DNA from: Arthrobacter pascens | GTDB taxonomy: Bacteria; Actinomycetota; Actinomycetes; Actinomycetales; Micrococcaceae | DNA: 64,000 bases | Direction of reading: 5' to 3' | Assembly: GCF_030815585.1 (NCBI RefSeq) | Contig: NZ_JAUSWY010000001.1 | Coordinates: 1,860,001-1,924,000 of the forward strand | In this document: one piece after another, positions 33,592 to 42,739 of the stretch | Position numbering within the stretch: the stretch's first letter is position 1 | Layout of the letters: every line of letters begins with the position of its first letter | The notes under the pieces: generated by a model | Told to the model about the DNA's origin: nothing | The model's database searches: none | What the model saw: the letters and a program-made list of their open reading frames with translations, nothing else | Translations under genes and position numbers: made by a program

Positions 33592-34344
33592 TTAGTTGGC
33601 GCTCTTACCGAAGTAGTCGGCACCGCCGGCGTACTCCGTGTGGCCTGACTCGACGTCGGCAGTGGCCATGCCGGCTACCACTTCAGCGAACTCTTCAACG
33701 GAGTAGAGCTTGCCTGCTTCGGCCCGGCGTGCCTCGATGGCGCCCGGGCTGGAACGGTCCAGGAGGGTCGCCGTCACGGTTCCTTCGATCATGTCACCCG
33801 ACACAACCACCAGGGAGATACCCTTCTCCGCCAGGTTCGGCAGGAGTTCACGGAGTGCGTCTTCGCCGGCGCGCTTGCTGCGGGCAACGGGCTCGTACTC
33901 CGGCATGGTGGGAACGGAGTTGATGAAGTGGGCCTGGTGGCTGGTCACGAAGACCACGCGGGAGCCTTCCTTCATCAAGGGCACGGCGGCGTTGAGCATG
34001 TTGACCTGCGCATCCCGGTTGAGCTTGAGGGCGTAGTCGTCTTCCATGCCCGACTCCATGCCGCCCGAGGCGTTGAGCACCAGGACGTCCAGCGAACCGA
34101 AATTTTCCATGGCCGCGCTGGCAAGCGCCTGCACGCCTTCCTGGGTGGTGAGATCCGCGCCCACCGCAGTGGCGCGTCCGCCGGCGGCTTCGATCCCGGC
34201 CACCACTTTGTTGGCGCGGGGCGCCTTCTGGCGGTAGTTGACGACGACGGCGGCACCCTCGCCGGCGAGGATCTTGGCCACTTCGGCGCCGATTCCCCGC
34301 GAGGATCCGGTCACGATGGCAGTCTTGTTGTCCAGCAGTCCCAT
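33592..34344 (-). CDS. SDR-family oxidoreductase with altered active site
   Basis: 250 residues. A normal cofactor motif is present (VTGSSRGIGAEVA) and a catalytic-type Ser135, but the active-site Tyr is not four residues before Lys: the sequence is Y150-EPVARS-K157. The SKRAG segment aligns with the usual SKAA, leaving Val where Tyr belongs. NAS replaces NAG. The protein may use Tyr150 by a shifted geometry or may not be a standard dehydrogenase. ATG follows GGAAG. Substrate unknown; monocistronic. Confidence 0.85.
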   Translation of the reverse strand: MGLLDNKTAIVTGSSRGIGAEVAKILAGEGAAVVVNYRQKAPRANKVVAGIEAAGGRATAVGADLTTQEGVQALASAAMENFGSLDVLVLNASGGMESGMEDDYALKLNRDAQVNMLNAAVPLMKEGSRVVFVTSHQAHFINSVPTMPEYEPVARSKRAGEDALRELLPNLAEKGISLVVVSGDMIEGTVTATLLDRSSPGAIEARRAEAGKLYSVEEFAEVVAGMATADVESGHTEYAGGADYFGKSAN

Positions 34345-34542
34345 AGGTACTTCCTTTGTTCGAAACGTCTAAGTGCGTCTAGGCCTGCAGTCCATCATGC
34401 CAGCGCGGCCGGCTAATCCGCTTGTTTGACCCCCACAAAGAAAGCCCCGGGCGACTAGTTTGCCTGTCGGCAGCCGCGGCCCTGGGGAGGCTCCTGCGGA
34501 GCGGGCTTCGACGGCGTAGGCTGCCGGCATGAGGACCGTCCC

Positions 34543-34920
34543 TTGACCGGCGCGCAGGCCAGGCCGTCCACGCCCGAGGAACTCTTTCGGGATTCACCGG
34601 CCGGGATGGAGCTCTACCGTGCAGCGCACAGCCTGATCACCACCACTGTCGCCGCGAGCGTCCGCACCACCACAAGCCAAGTGGCGTTCCGTCGCCGGAG
34701 AGGCTTCGCCTACGTGTGGAATCCCCGCCGGAACCTCAAGACTGACGTTCCGGCAGTCCTCTCCATCGCGCTGCCCCGGCGGATCGATTCGCCCAGGTTC
34801 AAGGAAATCGTTCACCCGTCTGCCAATGTCTGGATGCACCATCTGGAACTGCGAACCGCGGCCGAGCTCGACGCCGAGGTGGCCGAATGGCTCACGGAGG
34901 CGTACGAGGCGGCGGCGTGA
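34543..34920 (+). CDS. DUF5655-like protein
   Basis: 125 residues, starting at TTG 34543 with a GAGGA site at a suitable distance. An ATG just upstream (34530) runs into a stop after five codons. The middle contains TTSQVAFRRRRGFAYVWNPR and IHP-like HPSANVWMHHLELRTAAELDAEV, consistent with the DUF5655 family of small proteins of unknown role. Soluble, basic in the middle. Converges on fabG with only 20 bp between the stops. Confidence 0.75.
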   Translation: MTGAQARPSTPEELFRDSPAGMELYRAAHSLITTTVAASVRTTTSQVAFRRRRGFAYVWNPRRNLKTDVPAVLSIALPRRIDSPRFKEIVHPSANVWMHHLELRTAAELDAEVAEWLTEAYEAAA

Positions 34921-34940
34921 CGGTTTAGGTCTACAGGCTG

Positions 34941-36238
<1,298 letters not shown>

Positions 36239-36242
<4 letters not shown>

Positions 36243-36508
36243 ACATTTTCGACCTGGCTGCGGGGGCGGACGGTCCCGGGCCGGCAGCAGTTGCCACGTG
36301 TTCCCGGAAAGCCTGCCGCTCGGAGGCCTCCTGGCAGCTCCTCTGGAATAACCCCAAGATCCATACGCCCGAGCGGCGCAAGATCTGGCTCGCCTGCACC
36401 GACCACCGCGACTGGCTTGAGGACTATCTCCAGACGCGCGGACTCTGGAAGGAAACCGTGGAGCTGGTGACCGGGGCCGGGTCAGCTCCCTCGGGGCAGG
36501 ACCGCTGA
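36239..36508 (+). CDS. Small Cys-containing conserved protein upstream of SURF1
   Basis: 89 residues. CSRKAC (Cys21, Cys26) and, further on, WLACTDH (Cys53, His56) could form a metal site; WNNPKIHTPERRKIW lies between them. I do not recognise a named family beyond small actinobacterial proteins in this position. Its start overlaps the DUF3099 stop by 4 bp and its stop directly abuts the SURF1 start, so translation of the three is probably coupled. No signal peptide or membrane segment. Confidence 0.7.
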
Positions 36509-37393
36509 ATGTATCGTTTCCTTTTCTCCAGCAAATGGCTGGGCTATCTCCTGCTGGCCGCCATCTTCGCCACGGCCTGCGTCTTCCTGGGACGATGGCA
36601 GATGGACCGCAGGGCAGAGACCCTCGCCGAAATCAACCGCGTGGTATCCAACTACTCCGCCGCCCCCATCCCCTTTGCCGAGGCCAGGGACGAGTTCGCC
36701 CAGCTGGATCCCGAGAAGGAATGGACCCAGGTTGAGCTCAAGGGCCGCTACGATGTCACAGGCCAAAGGATCGTCCGGAACCGTCCCCTGAACGGACAGC
36801 CCGGCTATGAAGTGGTAGTGCCATTCAAACTGGACTCCGGCGAGACGGTGGTGATCGACCGGGGCTGGCTGCCCATCGGCAACAACAACCCCGGCAGTCC
36901 CGACTCGGTACCCGAGCCACCTTCCGGAGAAGTGACCGCCATCGTCCGGCTCAAACCCGGTGAGCCGCAGCTGCAGCGCGGCGCTCCCGACGGACAGCTG
37001 GCGTCCATTGACCTTCCCGCCTACTCGGACGAGCTCGGCTACCCGCTGCTGACCGGCGCCTACGGCCAGCTCGCCTCGGAGACACCCGCCGCCGCTGACA
37101 TGCCGTTCCCCTTTCCCATGCCCTCCACCGAGGAAGGGACGCACCTGTCCTATTCGCTGCAGTGGTTCGCCTTCGGCGTCCTGATGTTCGTGGGCTTCGG
37201 GTACGCGGCGCGCCAGCAGGCCCGCAACGCCGCCATCGACGCCGAGGACGCGCTGGAGGCCGAAGAAGCCGGACTGGAACCGATGCATTCAACCGCCGCC
37301 GCGCCACGCCGTCGTACTCCTGCTCCTCGAAGGAGCGGAAAGCCTACCGCCGAGGAAGAGGAAGATGCCATCCTGGACGCCCAGGGGTACTGA
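36509..37393 (+). CDS. SURF1-family cytochrome oxidase assembly protein
   Basis: 294 residues. Helix 1 (about 10-28, ending FLGRWQMDRR) and helix 2 (about 215-235, SYSLQWFAFGVLMFVGFGY) bracket a large extracytoplasmic domain with VRNRPLNGQPGYEVVVPF and VVIDRGWLP, the SURF1 signatures. It helps insert heme a or assemble subunit I of cytochrome aa3 oxidase, fitting the presence of ctaA and ctaB later in the window. The C-terminal 60 residues are Ala/Arg/Glu-rich and probably disordered. Third gene of a coupled unit. Confidence 0.9.
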   Translation: MYRFLFSSKWLGYLLLAAIFATACVFLGRWQMDRRAETLAEINRVVSNYSAAPIPFAEARDEFAQLDPEKEWTQVELKGRYDVTGQRIVRNRPLNGQPGYEVVVPFKLDSGETVVIDRGWLPIGNNNPGSPDSVPEPPSGEVTAIVRLKPGEPQLQRGAPDGQLASIDLPAYSDELGYPLLTGAYGQLASETPAAADMPFPFPMPSTEEGTHLSYSLQWFAFGVLMFVGFGYAARQQARNAAIDAEDALEAEEAGLEPMHSTAAAPRRRTPAPRRSGKPTAEEEEDAILDAQGY

Positions 37394-37589
37394 AGTTCGC
37401 GCCGTGAGTTGCGTCCGCTTCGCAACGTGCGTGATTTCCCGCGTGCTGGCTCGTTCCTCGCCTTTGACGCACGCTACATAAATCACCCACGCTGCTTCGC
37501 TGGTGCGTTGGAGCACAGGTGTCGCCAGCGGAGCGGCCATCACCACGGAACTCAAGGTGGGCTGGCCCGGGGTAACCAGACTGAACGGC
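37394..37589. other. Convergent intergenic region without a recognised gene
   Basis: 196 bp between the SURF1 and ABC-F stops. It contains a small hairpin GTTGCG/CGCAAC near 37410 and an inverted pair GTGATTT...AAATCAC about 45 bp apart. No T-tract terminator and no convincing ORF are seen. Confidence 0.5.
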
Positions 37590-39188
37590 CTAAGCCAACG
37601 TAATCAGGTCCAGGTAGTCCTCGTTCCAGAGGTCTTCGACACCGTCGGGCAGGAGGACGACGCGCTCCGGGTTGAGTGCCTCGACAGCGCCCTCATCGTG
37701 GCTGACCAGGACGACGGCGCCGCTGTAGTTGCGGAGTGCGCCAAGGATTTCGGCGCGGCTTGCAGGGTCCAGGTTGTTGGTGGGCTCATCGAGCAGGAGC
37801 ACGTTGGCGCTGGAGGCCACGATCGTGGCCAGTGCGAGGCGGGTCTTCTCGCCGCCGGAGAGGACGCCGGCCGGCTTGTCGACGTCGTCACCGGAGAACA
37901 GGAACGAGCCGAGGATGCCACGGACCTCGGCGTCCTGCATGTCCGGTGCCGACGAGCGCATGTTTTCCAGGACAGTCCGGCTGACATCGAGGGTTTCGTG
38001 TTCCTGGGCGTAGTAGCCCACCTTGAGCCCGTGGCCCGGAATGACGTCCCCGGTGTCAGGTTTGTCGACGCCGGCCAACATGCGCAGCAGCGTGGTCTTG
38101 CCTGCACCGTTCAGGCCCAGGATCACCACCTTGGAACCGCGGTCGATGGCCAGATCGACGTCGGTGAAGATTTCCAAGGACCCGTAGGACTTGCTGAGGC
38201 CCTCGGCGGTGAGTGGGGTCTTGCCGCACGGTGACGGGTCGGGGAAGCGCAGGGCGGCCACGCGGTCGTTCTCGCGTACCGCTTCCAGCCCGCTGAGCAG
38301 GCGTTCGGCACGCTTGGCCATGTTCTGCGCTGCGACAGCCTTGGTGGCCTTGGCGCGCATCTTATTGGCCTGGTCGAAAAGGACCTGGGCCTTTTTCTCG
38401 GCGTTGGCGCGTTCACGCTTGCGGGCGCGCTCGTCGGTTTCGCGCTGGGTGAGGTAGCGCTTCCAGTCCATGTTGTAGAAGTCGATCTGGGCACGGTTTG
38501 CATCCAGCAGGAAGACCTTGTTCACGGTGGCTTCCAGGAGTTCGGTGTCGTGGCTGATGACGATGAGCCCGCCCTGGTGGTTCTTGAGGAAGTCGCGCAG
38601 CCACGCTATGGAGTCGGCATCAAGGTGGTTGGTGGGCTCATCAAGGAGCATGGTCTCGGCGTCGGAGTAAAGGATCCGGGCCAGTTCTACACGTCGGCGC
38701 TGGCCGCCGGAGAGGGTCTTGAGCGGCTGGTTCAGGATGCGGTCCGGCAGCGCCAGGTTGGAGCAGATGGCAGCGGCCTCTGCCTCAGCCGCGTAACCGC
38801 CGGCCGCCAGGAACTCGGATTCCAGCCGGTCGTAGCGGTTCATCGCCTTGCGCTGGACATCGGCGTCCTCGCTGGCCATTTCATCGTGCGCCACGCGCAG
38901 CTTGCCGACGGCGATGTCCAGACCCCTGGCCGCAAGGATGCGGTCGCGGGCAAGCTGTTCCATGTCCGGCGTGCGGGGATCCTGCGGAAGGTAGCCGATC
39001 TCTCCGGTGCGGGTCACTTTGCCCGCAGCCGGCAGTCCTTCGCCGGCGAGCACCCGGGTCAAGGTTGTTTTGCCTGCACCGTTCCGGCCTACCAGGCCGA
39101 TCTTGTCTCCCTTGTCGATGCGGAAGCTCACCTGGTCCATAAGGAGCCGGGCGCCGGCGCGCAGTTCAAGATCCTGGACAGTAATCAC
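37590..39188 (-). CDS. ABC-F family ATPase
   Basis: 532 residues, two ABC cassettes in one chain and no membrane part. Cassette 1: GRNGAGKTT (about 35), LSGGQRRRVELAR, LLDEPTNHLD. Linker with many Lys/Arg (about 240-300, RARKRERANAEKKAQVLF). Cassette 2: GLNGAGKTT (about 355), LSGGEKTRLALA, LLDEPTNNLD. ABC-F proteins bind the ribosomal E site and act as translation factors (EttA, Uup type) or protect against antibiotics. Length and linker resemble the housekeeping type; resistance cannot be claimed. GTG start. Confidence 0.9.
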   Translation of the reverse strand: MITVQDLELRAGARLLMDQVSFRIDKGDKIGLVGRNGAGKTTLTRVLAGEGLPAAGKVTRTGEIGYLPQDPRTPDMEQLARDRILAARGLDIAVGKLRVAHDEMASEDADVQRKAMNRYDRLESEFLAAGGYAAEAEAAAICSNLALPDRILNQPLKTLSGGQRRRVELARILYSDAETMLLDEPTNHLDADSIAWLRDFLKNHQGGLIVISHDTELLEATVNKVFLLDANRAQIDFYNMDWKRYLTQRETDERARKRERANAEKKAQVLFDQANKMRAKATKAVAAQNMAKRAERLLSGLEAVRENDRVAALRFPDPSPCGKTPLTAEGLSKSYGSLEIFTDVDLAIDRGSKVVILGLNGAGKTTLLRMLAGVDKPDTGDVIPGHGLKVGYYAQEHETLDVSRTVLENMRSSAPDMQDAEVRGILGSFLFSGDDVDKPAGVLSGGEKTRLALATIVASSANVLLLDEPTNNLDPASRAEILGALRNYSGAVVLVSHDEGAVEALNPERVVLLPDGVEDLWNEDYLDLITLA

Positions 39189-39511
39189 AGCAGGTAAGGC
39201 CTTTCACAACAGGGAACGCCGCAGCTCAACGGATGACGTCCGGAAGGATGCGTCTGGAAGAAGCTGGGCAGAGTGGCCGGAGAACGGCCTATACAAGTCT
39301 ACCGGCAGCAACTTCCCTGCATAACCGCGGCGATAACCCTCCGGTCGCGCGAGCCCTCACACGCAGTCCGAGGCCACGGCCTGTCTTTTTGTTCCATGCC
39401 ATCAGCACCAGGTCGTGCGTTTAGTAGGGCACCTACAAAACGCCGTCAATGCCAGCCCGGTAACGTCAGGATTACCCCATAATCACTTGTACTAACCCGA
39501 CAGGATCTCCC
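39189..39511. other. Divergent promoter region between ABC-F gene and bioY
   Basis: 323 bp with no supported gene. CATAAT at 39478-39483, 28 bp before the bioY ATG, could be its -10 box, though no -35 stands out. I do not see a clear BirA- or BioQ-type palindrome. Confidence 0.45.
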
Positions 39512-40159
39512 ATGAGCCAGACTGACACTGCCGTCAACGGCACGGCCTCCCCTGAACGCCGCCGCTGGAACGCCACGGACCTGGGCCTGATCGCCGTGTT
39601 CGCCGCGATGGTGGCCGGCTCCGCGCTCGTGGCAGCCATCCATGTCGGCGGCCTCGGTGTCCCCATCACCCTCCAGACCCTCGCCGTGATGCTCACCGGG
39701 CTGGCCCTCGGTCCGGGCCGGGCCTTCGCCGCCGTGGGGCTGTACACCCTGCTGGGGCTGGCGGGGCTCCCCATTTTCAGTGGCGGACGCAGCGGGCTGG
39801 GCATCCTTGCAAGCCCCTCGGCCGGCTACATCATCGCCTTTCCCCTTGCCGCCGCGGGCGTTGGCTGGCTCGCGGCCATCGTTGTCCGGCGCACTCTGAA
39901 AAACCGCGGCGTATTCCTTTTCGCGGCGGCCATGGTCACGAGCATCGTCGTCGTCCACGCCCTCGGCGTGCTGGGCATGATGGTCAACGCGAAGCTGGAC
40001 CTTTCCAAGGCATTCCTGGCCGACCTCGCCTACTACCCCGGCGACATCATCAAGAACGTTCTGGCAGTCACAGTGGCCCTGGCCCTGCATAAGGCGTTCC
40101 CGGACCTGCTCGTCCGCCGCGTCCGGCCACTCGCGCAGGAAGCCACCGCCTCGCAGTGA
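39512..40159 (+). CDS. bioY: Biotin transporter S component BioY
   Basis: 215 residues, six membrane helices. GLGVPITLQTLAVMLTGLAL and GLAGLPIFSGGRSGLGIL, SAGYIIAFPLAA are the BioY signatures that form the biotin pocket. ATG after AGGATC. It is the substrate-binding member of an ECF transporter; the ATPase gene overlaps its stop by 4 bp (GTGA). Confidence 0.94.
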   Translation: MSQTDTAVNGTASPERRRWNATDLGLIAVFAAMVAGSALVAAIHVGGLGVPITLQTLAVMLTGLALGPGRAFAAVGLYTLLGLAGLPIFSGGRSGLGILASPSAGYIIAFPLAAAGVGWLAAIVVRRTLKNRGVFLFAAAMVTSIVVVHALGVLGMMVNAKLDLSKAFLADLAYYPGDIIKNVLAVTVALALHKAFPDLLVRRVRPLAQEATASQ

Positions 40160-40872
40160 GCACCATTTCCCTCAGCAACGTGGGAGTCCGGGTGGCCGTG
40201 GACGGTCGCCCGGATCCCAAGGTGCTGCTTCAGGACATCACGCTGAACCTGACGGAGCGGCGCATCGGCGTGGTGGGCGCCAACGGCTCCGGCAAGTCCA
40301 CCCTTCTCCGCCTGATAAACGGGCTCGTACCGCCCAGCTCAGGGACCGTTACGGTCAACGGTTCGGACACCGTCCGGAAGGTGCGCGCCGTCCGGCAGCA
40401 AGTGGGATTCGTCTTCACCGATCCCCTCTCCCAGCTGGTCATGCCCACAGGCCGGGAGGACGTTGAACTGTCCCTGCGGCGCTCCGTCCGGAATGGAGCC
40501 GAACGCCGGGAAAAGGCGGACTCGGCGCTGGGCCGCTTCGGCCTGCTCCCCTTGGCGGACCAGAGCATCTACGAGCTCTCCGGCGGGGAACGCCAGCTTA
40601 TGGCGCTCGCAGCCGTACTGGCTGTGAATCCCTCCGTTCTGGTGCTGGACGAACCCTCAACACTGCTGGACCTGCGAAACCGTGAACTGCTGCGGCGCAC
40701 GCTGTCCGGCCTGGAACAGCAGATCGTTATGTCCACCCATGACCTCGACCTGGCATTGGACATGGACCGGGTGCTGGTGATTGAGGCAGGGCGGGTGGTC
40801 TTCGACGGCCGCCCGGCGGACGCCGTGGACGCGTACCGGTCACTGTGCGCCACAGGCCTGGCGGCGCCGTGA
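40156..40872 (+). CDS. bioM: Biotin ECF transporter ATPase BioM
   Basis: 238 residues from GTG 40156. Walker A GANGSGKST, the Q-loop region FVFTDPLSQLVMPTG typical of ECF ATPases, signature LSGGERQLMALA and Walker B LVLDEPSTLLD. A single ATPase serves as a homodimer in BioMNY systems. Overlaps bioY at its start and bioN at its end. Confidence 0.92.
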   Translation: MSTISLSNVGVRVAVDGRPDPKVLLQDITLNLTERRIGVVGANGSGKSTLLRLINGLVPPSSGTVTVNGSDTVRKVRAVRQQVGFVFTDPLSQLVMPTGREDVELSLRRSVRNGAERREKADSALGRFGLLPLADQSIYELSGGERQLMALAAVLAVNPSVLVLDEPSTLLDLRNRELLRRTLSGLEQQIVMSTHDLDLALDMDRVLVIEAGRVVFDGRPADAVDAYRSLCATGLAAP

Positions 40873-41492
40873 AGGGCCACGGCTTCCTGCTCGCCAACTA
40901 CGTCCCGGGCACGTCCTTGCTCCACCGTGCCCCGCTCTGGCTGAAGTTCCTGGTGGTGGTGGGCTGCGGGATGGCGTCTTTTCTCATCGTCGACTGGATG
41001 GTATCCGCCGCGGTGCTTGCAGTGATGAGCGGGCTGTTCCTTTTGACGGGCGCCGGGCCAGGCAGGCTCCTCGGCGCCATCCGGCCGCTGGCTTTGGTAC
41101 TGCTGGTCATCGGGCTGTTCCAATGGTGGCAACTGGGTGCAGCCACCGGGACCCGGATCGTCCTGAACATCCTGATCTGTGTGGTGGCGGCGTCCCTGTT
41201 GACTGCAACCACCCCATTGCAGCGCCTGCTGGACGGCGTGGTGTCCCTCGCTGCGCCGTTCCGCCGGTTCGGTGCCGATCCGGAGCGCTTTGCCCTGACC
41301 ATTGCCGTCATGCTGCGGAGCATCCCCTATATAGCCGGTTCCTTTGCAGACGTCCGCGACTCCGCCCGCGCCCGTGGCCTGGAACGCAACCCCCGCGCCT
41401 TGGTACTCCCCGTCTTTATCACCACCGTGGCGTTCGCGCGCCAGACCGGTGAGGCCCTGGCGGCCCGCGGCCTCGGCGAGGCCGGCGACTGA
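40869..41492 (+). CDS. bioN: Biotin ECF transporter transmembrane protein BioN
   Basis: 207 residues from GTG 40869 (GTGA overlap with the bioM stop). About five hydrophobic segments, then the coupling motif region VRDSARARGLERNP and a second Ala-Arg-Gly motif ALAARGLGEAGD at the C-terminal end; these Ala-Arg-Gly motifs contact the ATPase. Completes BioYMN, a dedicated high-affinity biotin importer. Confidence 0.9.
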   Translation: MKGHGFLLANYVPGTSLLHRAPLWLKFLVVVGCGMASFLIVDWMVSAAVLAVMSGLFLLTGAGPGRLLGAIRPLALVLLVIGLFQWWQLGAATGTRIVLNILICVVAASLLTATTPLQRLLDGVVSLAAPFRRFGADPERFALTIAVMLRSIPYIAGSFADVRDSARARGLERNPRALVLPVFITTVAFARQTGEALAARGLGEAGD

Positions 41493-41518
41493 CGGGAGGT
41501 CCGCCCCGCCGCAACGGA

Positions 41519-42739
41519 TCAGGTGCCGGCGATCCTTTCGTACTGCAGCAGCGCGGCGGTTCCCATGCCGCCGGCGATGCTGATCATGGCAAGCGCCAGG
41601 CAGCCGTGCGCCCCTGACCGCCGCGCCTGGGCCAGCAGCCGCGTTACAAGCACGGCACCGGACGCGCCGTACGCATGGCCCAAGGCCAGAGCGCCGCCGT
41701 CGGCGTTTACCCGGAACGGGTCAATGCCCAGATGATCCAGGCAGGCCAAAGCCTGGGACGCGAAGGCCTCGTTAAACTCCACCAGGCCGATGCCGGCAGC
41801 GGTGATGTTCCTGGCCCCCAGCAGCCTTTCAGCGGCAACCGCCGCCCCGATTCCCAGCAGCCCTGGTTCCACGCCGGCAGTGTCAGTGGCCAGCACCAGG
41901 AGCCCGTCCTCGGCTCCGAGTTCGCGGGCGCGCTCCAAGGAAGTAATCACGACGGCGGATGCGGCGTCCGCGTCAAAGCATGAGTTCCCCGCGGTGACAG
42001 TCCCGGAATCAACAAAGGCCGCCGGGAATCTCTGAAGAACGCCCGCCGTCAGACGCGGGCGTGGGCCGTCGTCCGACTGGACGGTTCCCGCCGAAGTCTC
42101 CAGCGGGACGATCTCGTCAGTAAAGAAACCCGCCGCGACTGCCGCCACCGCCCGCTGATGACTTCGCAAGGCAAAAGAGTCCTGGCTCTCCCTGCTGACT
42201 GCAAACCGGGAGGCCACGTTCTCCGCAGCCACGCCCATGTCCGGGTCGCCAAAGCCGCGCGGCACGAACTGTGCCCGGTCAAAGAACTCCGGGCCGCCGT
42301 CGTCGTTACGGTGGGCCCGCAACGGGGCGGTGCTGATGCTCTCCACTCCCCCGGCGAGATAGACGGGATTTCCACCGGCCGCCACCATCCTGGAGGCCAG
42401 GACGATAGCGTCCAGCCCCGAACCGCACTGCCGGTCGACCGTGACGCCCGGAACGCTGACCGGAAGTCCGGCCTCCAGCAGGGCAAGACGGGCAACGTTG
42501 CCGCCGCCGCCCACGGCGTTGCCGATCACCACGTCCGTGACGGCTTCCTGCGGGACCAGGCTGTCGGAAAGGAGCTGCGCCAGGACCGGGGCCAGCAGTT
42601 CGTGCGCGCGCAGCTCCCTCAGGGCACCGTTCGACCGGCATACCGCGGTCCGCCGCGCCGCGATGATTACGGGCTGCCGGTCGGCAGGAAGGGCGTCAGC
42701 CGGGAGGTTATTGGCCAAGGTGCCGCGCCCTGTGGTCAT
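41519..42739 (-). CDS. Thiolase-family protein (YhfS-like) with substituted Cys
   Basis: 406 residues from ATG 42739, which lies 32 bp inside the end of the upstream acyl-CoA ligase gene. The nucleophile region DRQCGSGLDA is intact, as are FNEAFA and GHAYGASGAVLV. The second catalytic Cys of thiolases, in CxGGGxG near the C terminus, is Ser387 here (ISIAGGMG). This may favour condensation or abolish normal thiolysis. With the ligase it matches the yhfT-yhfS pair that accompanies a bioY gene in the biotin regulon of Bacillus subtilis, so a link to biotin or pimelate metabolism is a reasonable hypothesis. Confidence 0.85.
   Translation of the reverse strand: MTTGRGTLANNLPADALPADRQPVIIAARRTAVCRSNGALRELRAHELLAPVLAQLLSDSLVPQEAVTDVVIGNAVGGGGNVARLALLEAGLPVSVPGVTVDRQCGSGLDAIVLASRMVAAGGNPVYLAGGVESISTAPLRAHRNDDGGPEFFDRAQFVPRGFGDPDMGVAAENVASRFAVSRESQDSFALRSHQRAVAAVAAGFFTDEIVPLETSAGTVQSDDGPRPRLTAGVLQRFPAAFVDSGTVTAGNSCFDADAASAVVITSLERARELGAEDGLLVLATDTAGVEPGLLGIGAAVAAERLLGARNITAAGIGLVEFNEAFASQALACLDHLGIDPFRVNADGGALALGHAYGASGAVLVTRLLAQARRSGAHGCLALAMISIAGGMGTAALLQYERIAGT

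Noticed and set aside
37590..39188. Antibiotic-resistance ABC-F protein
   Set aside because: Length, linker and isolated position resemble housekeeping translation factors. Resistance cannot be inferred.
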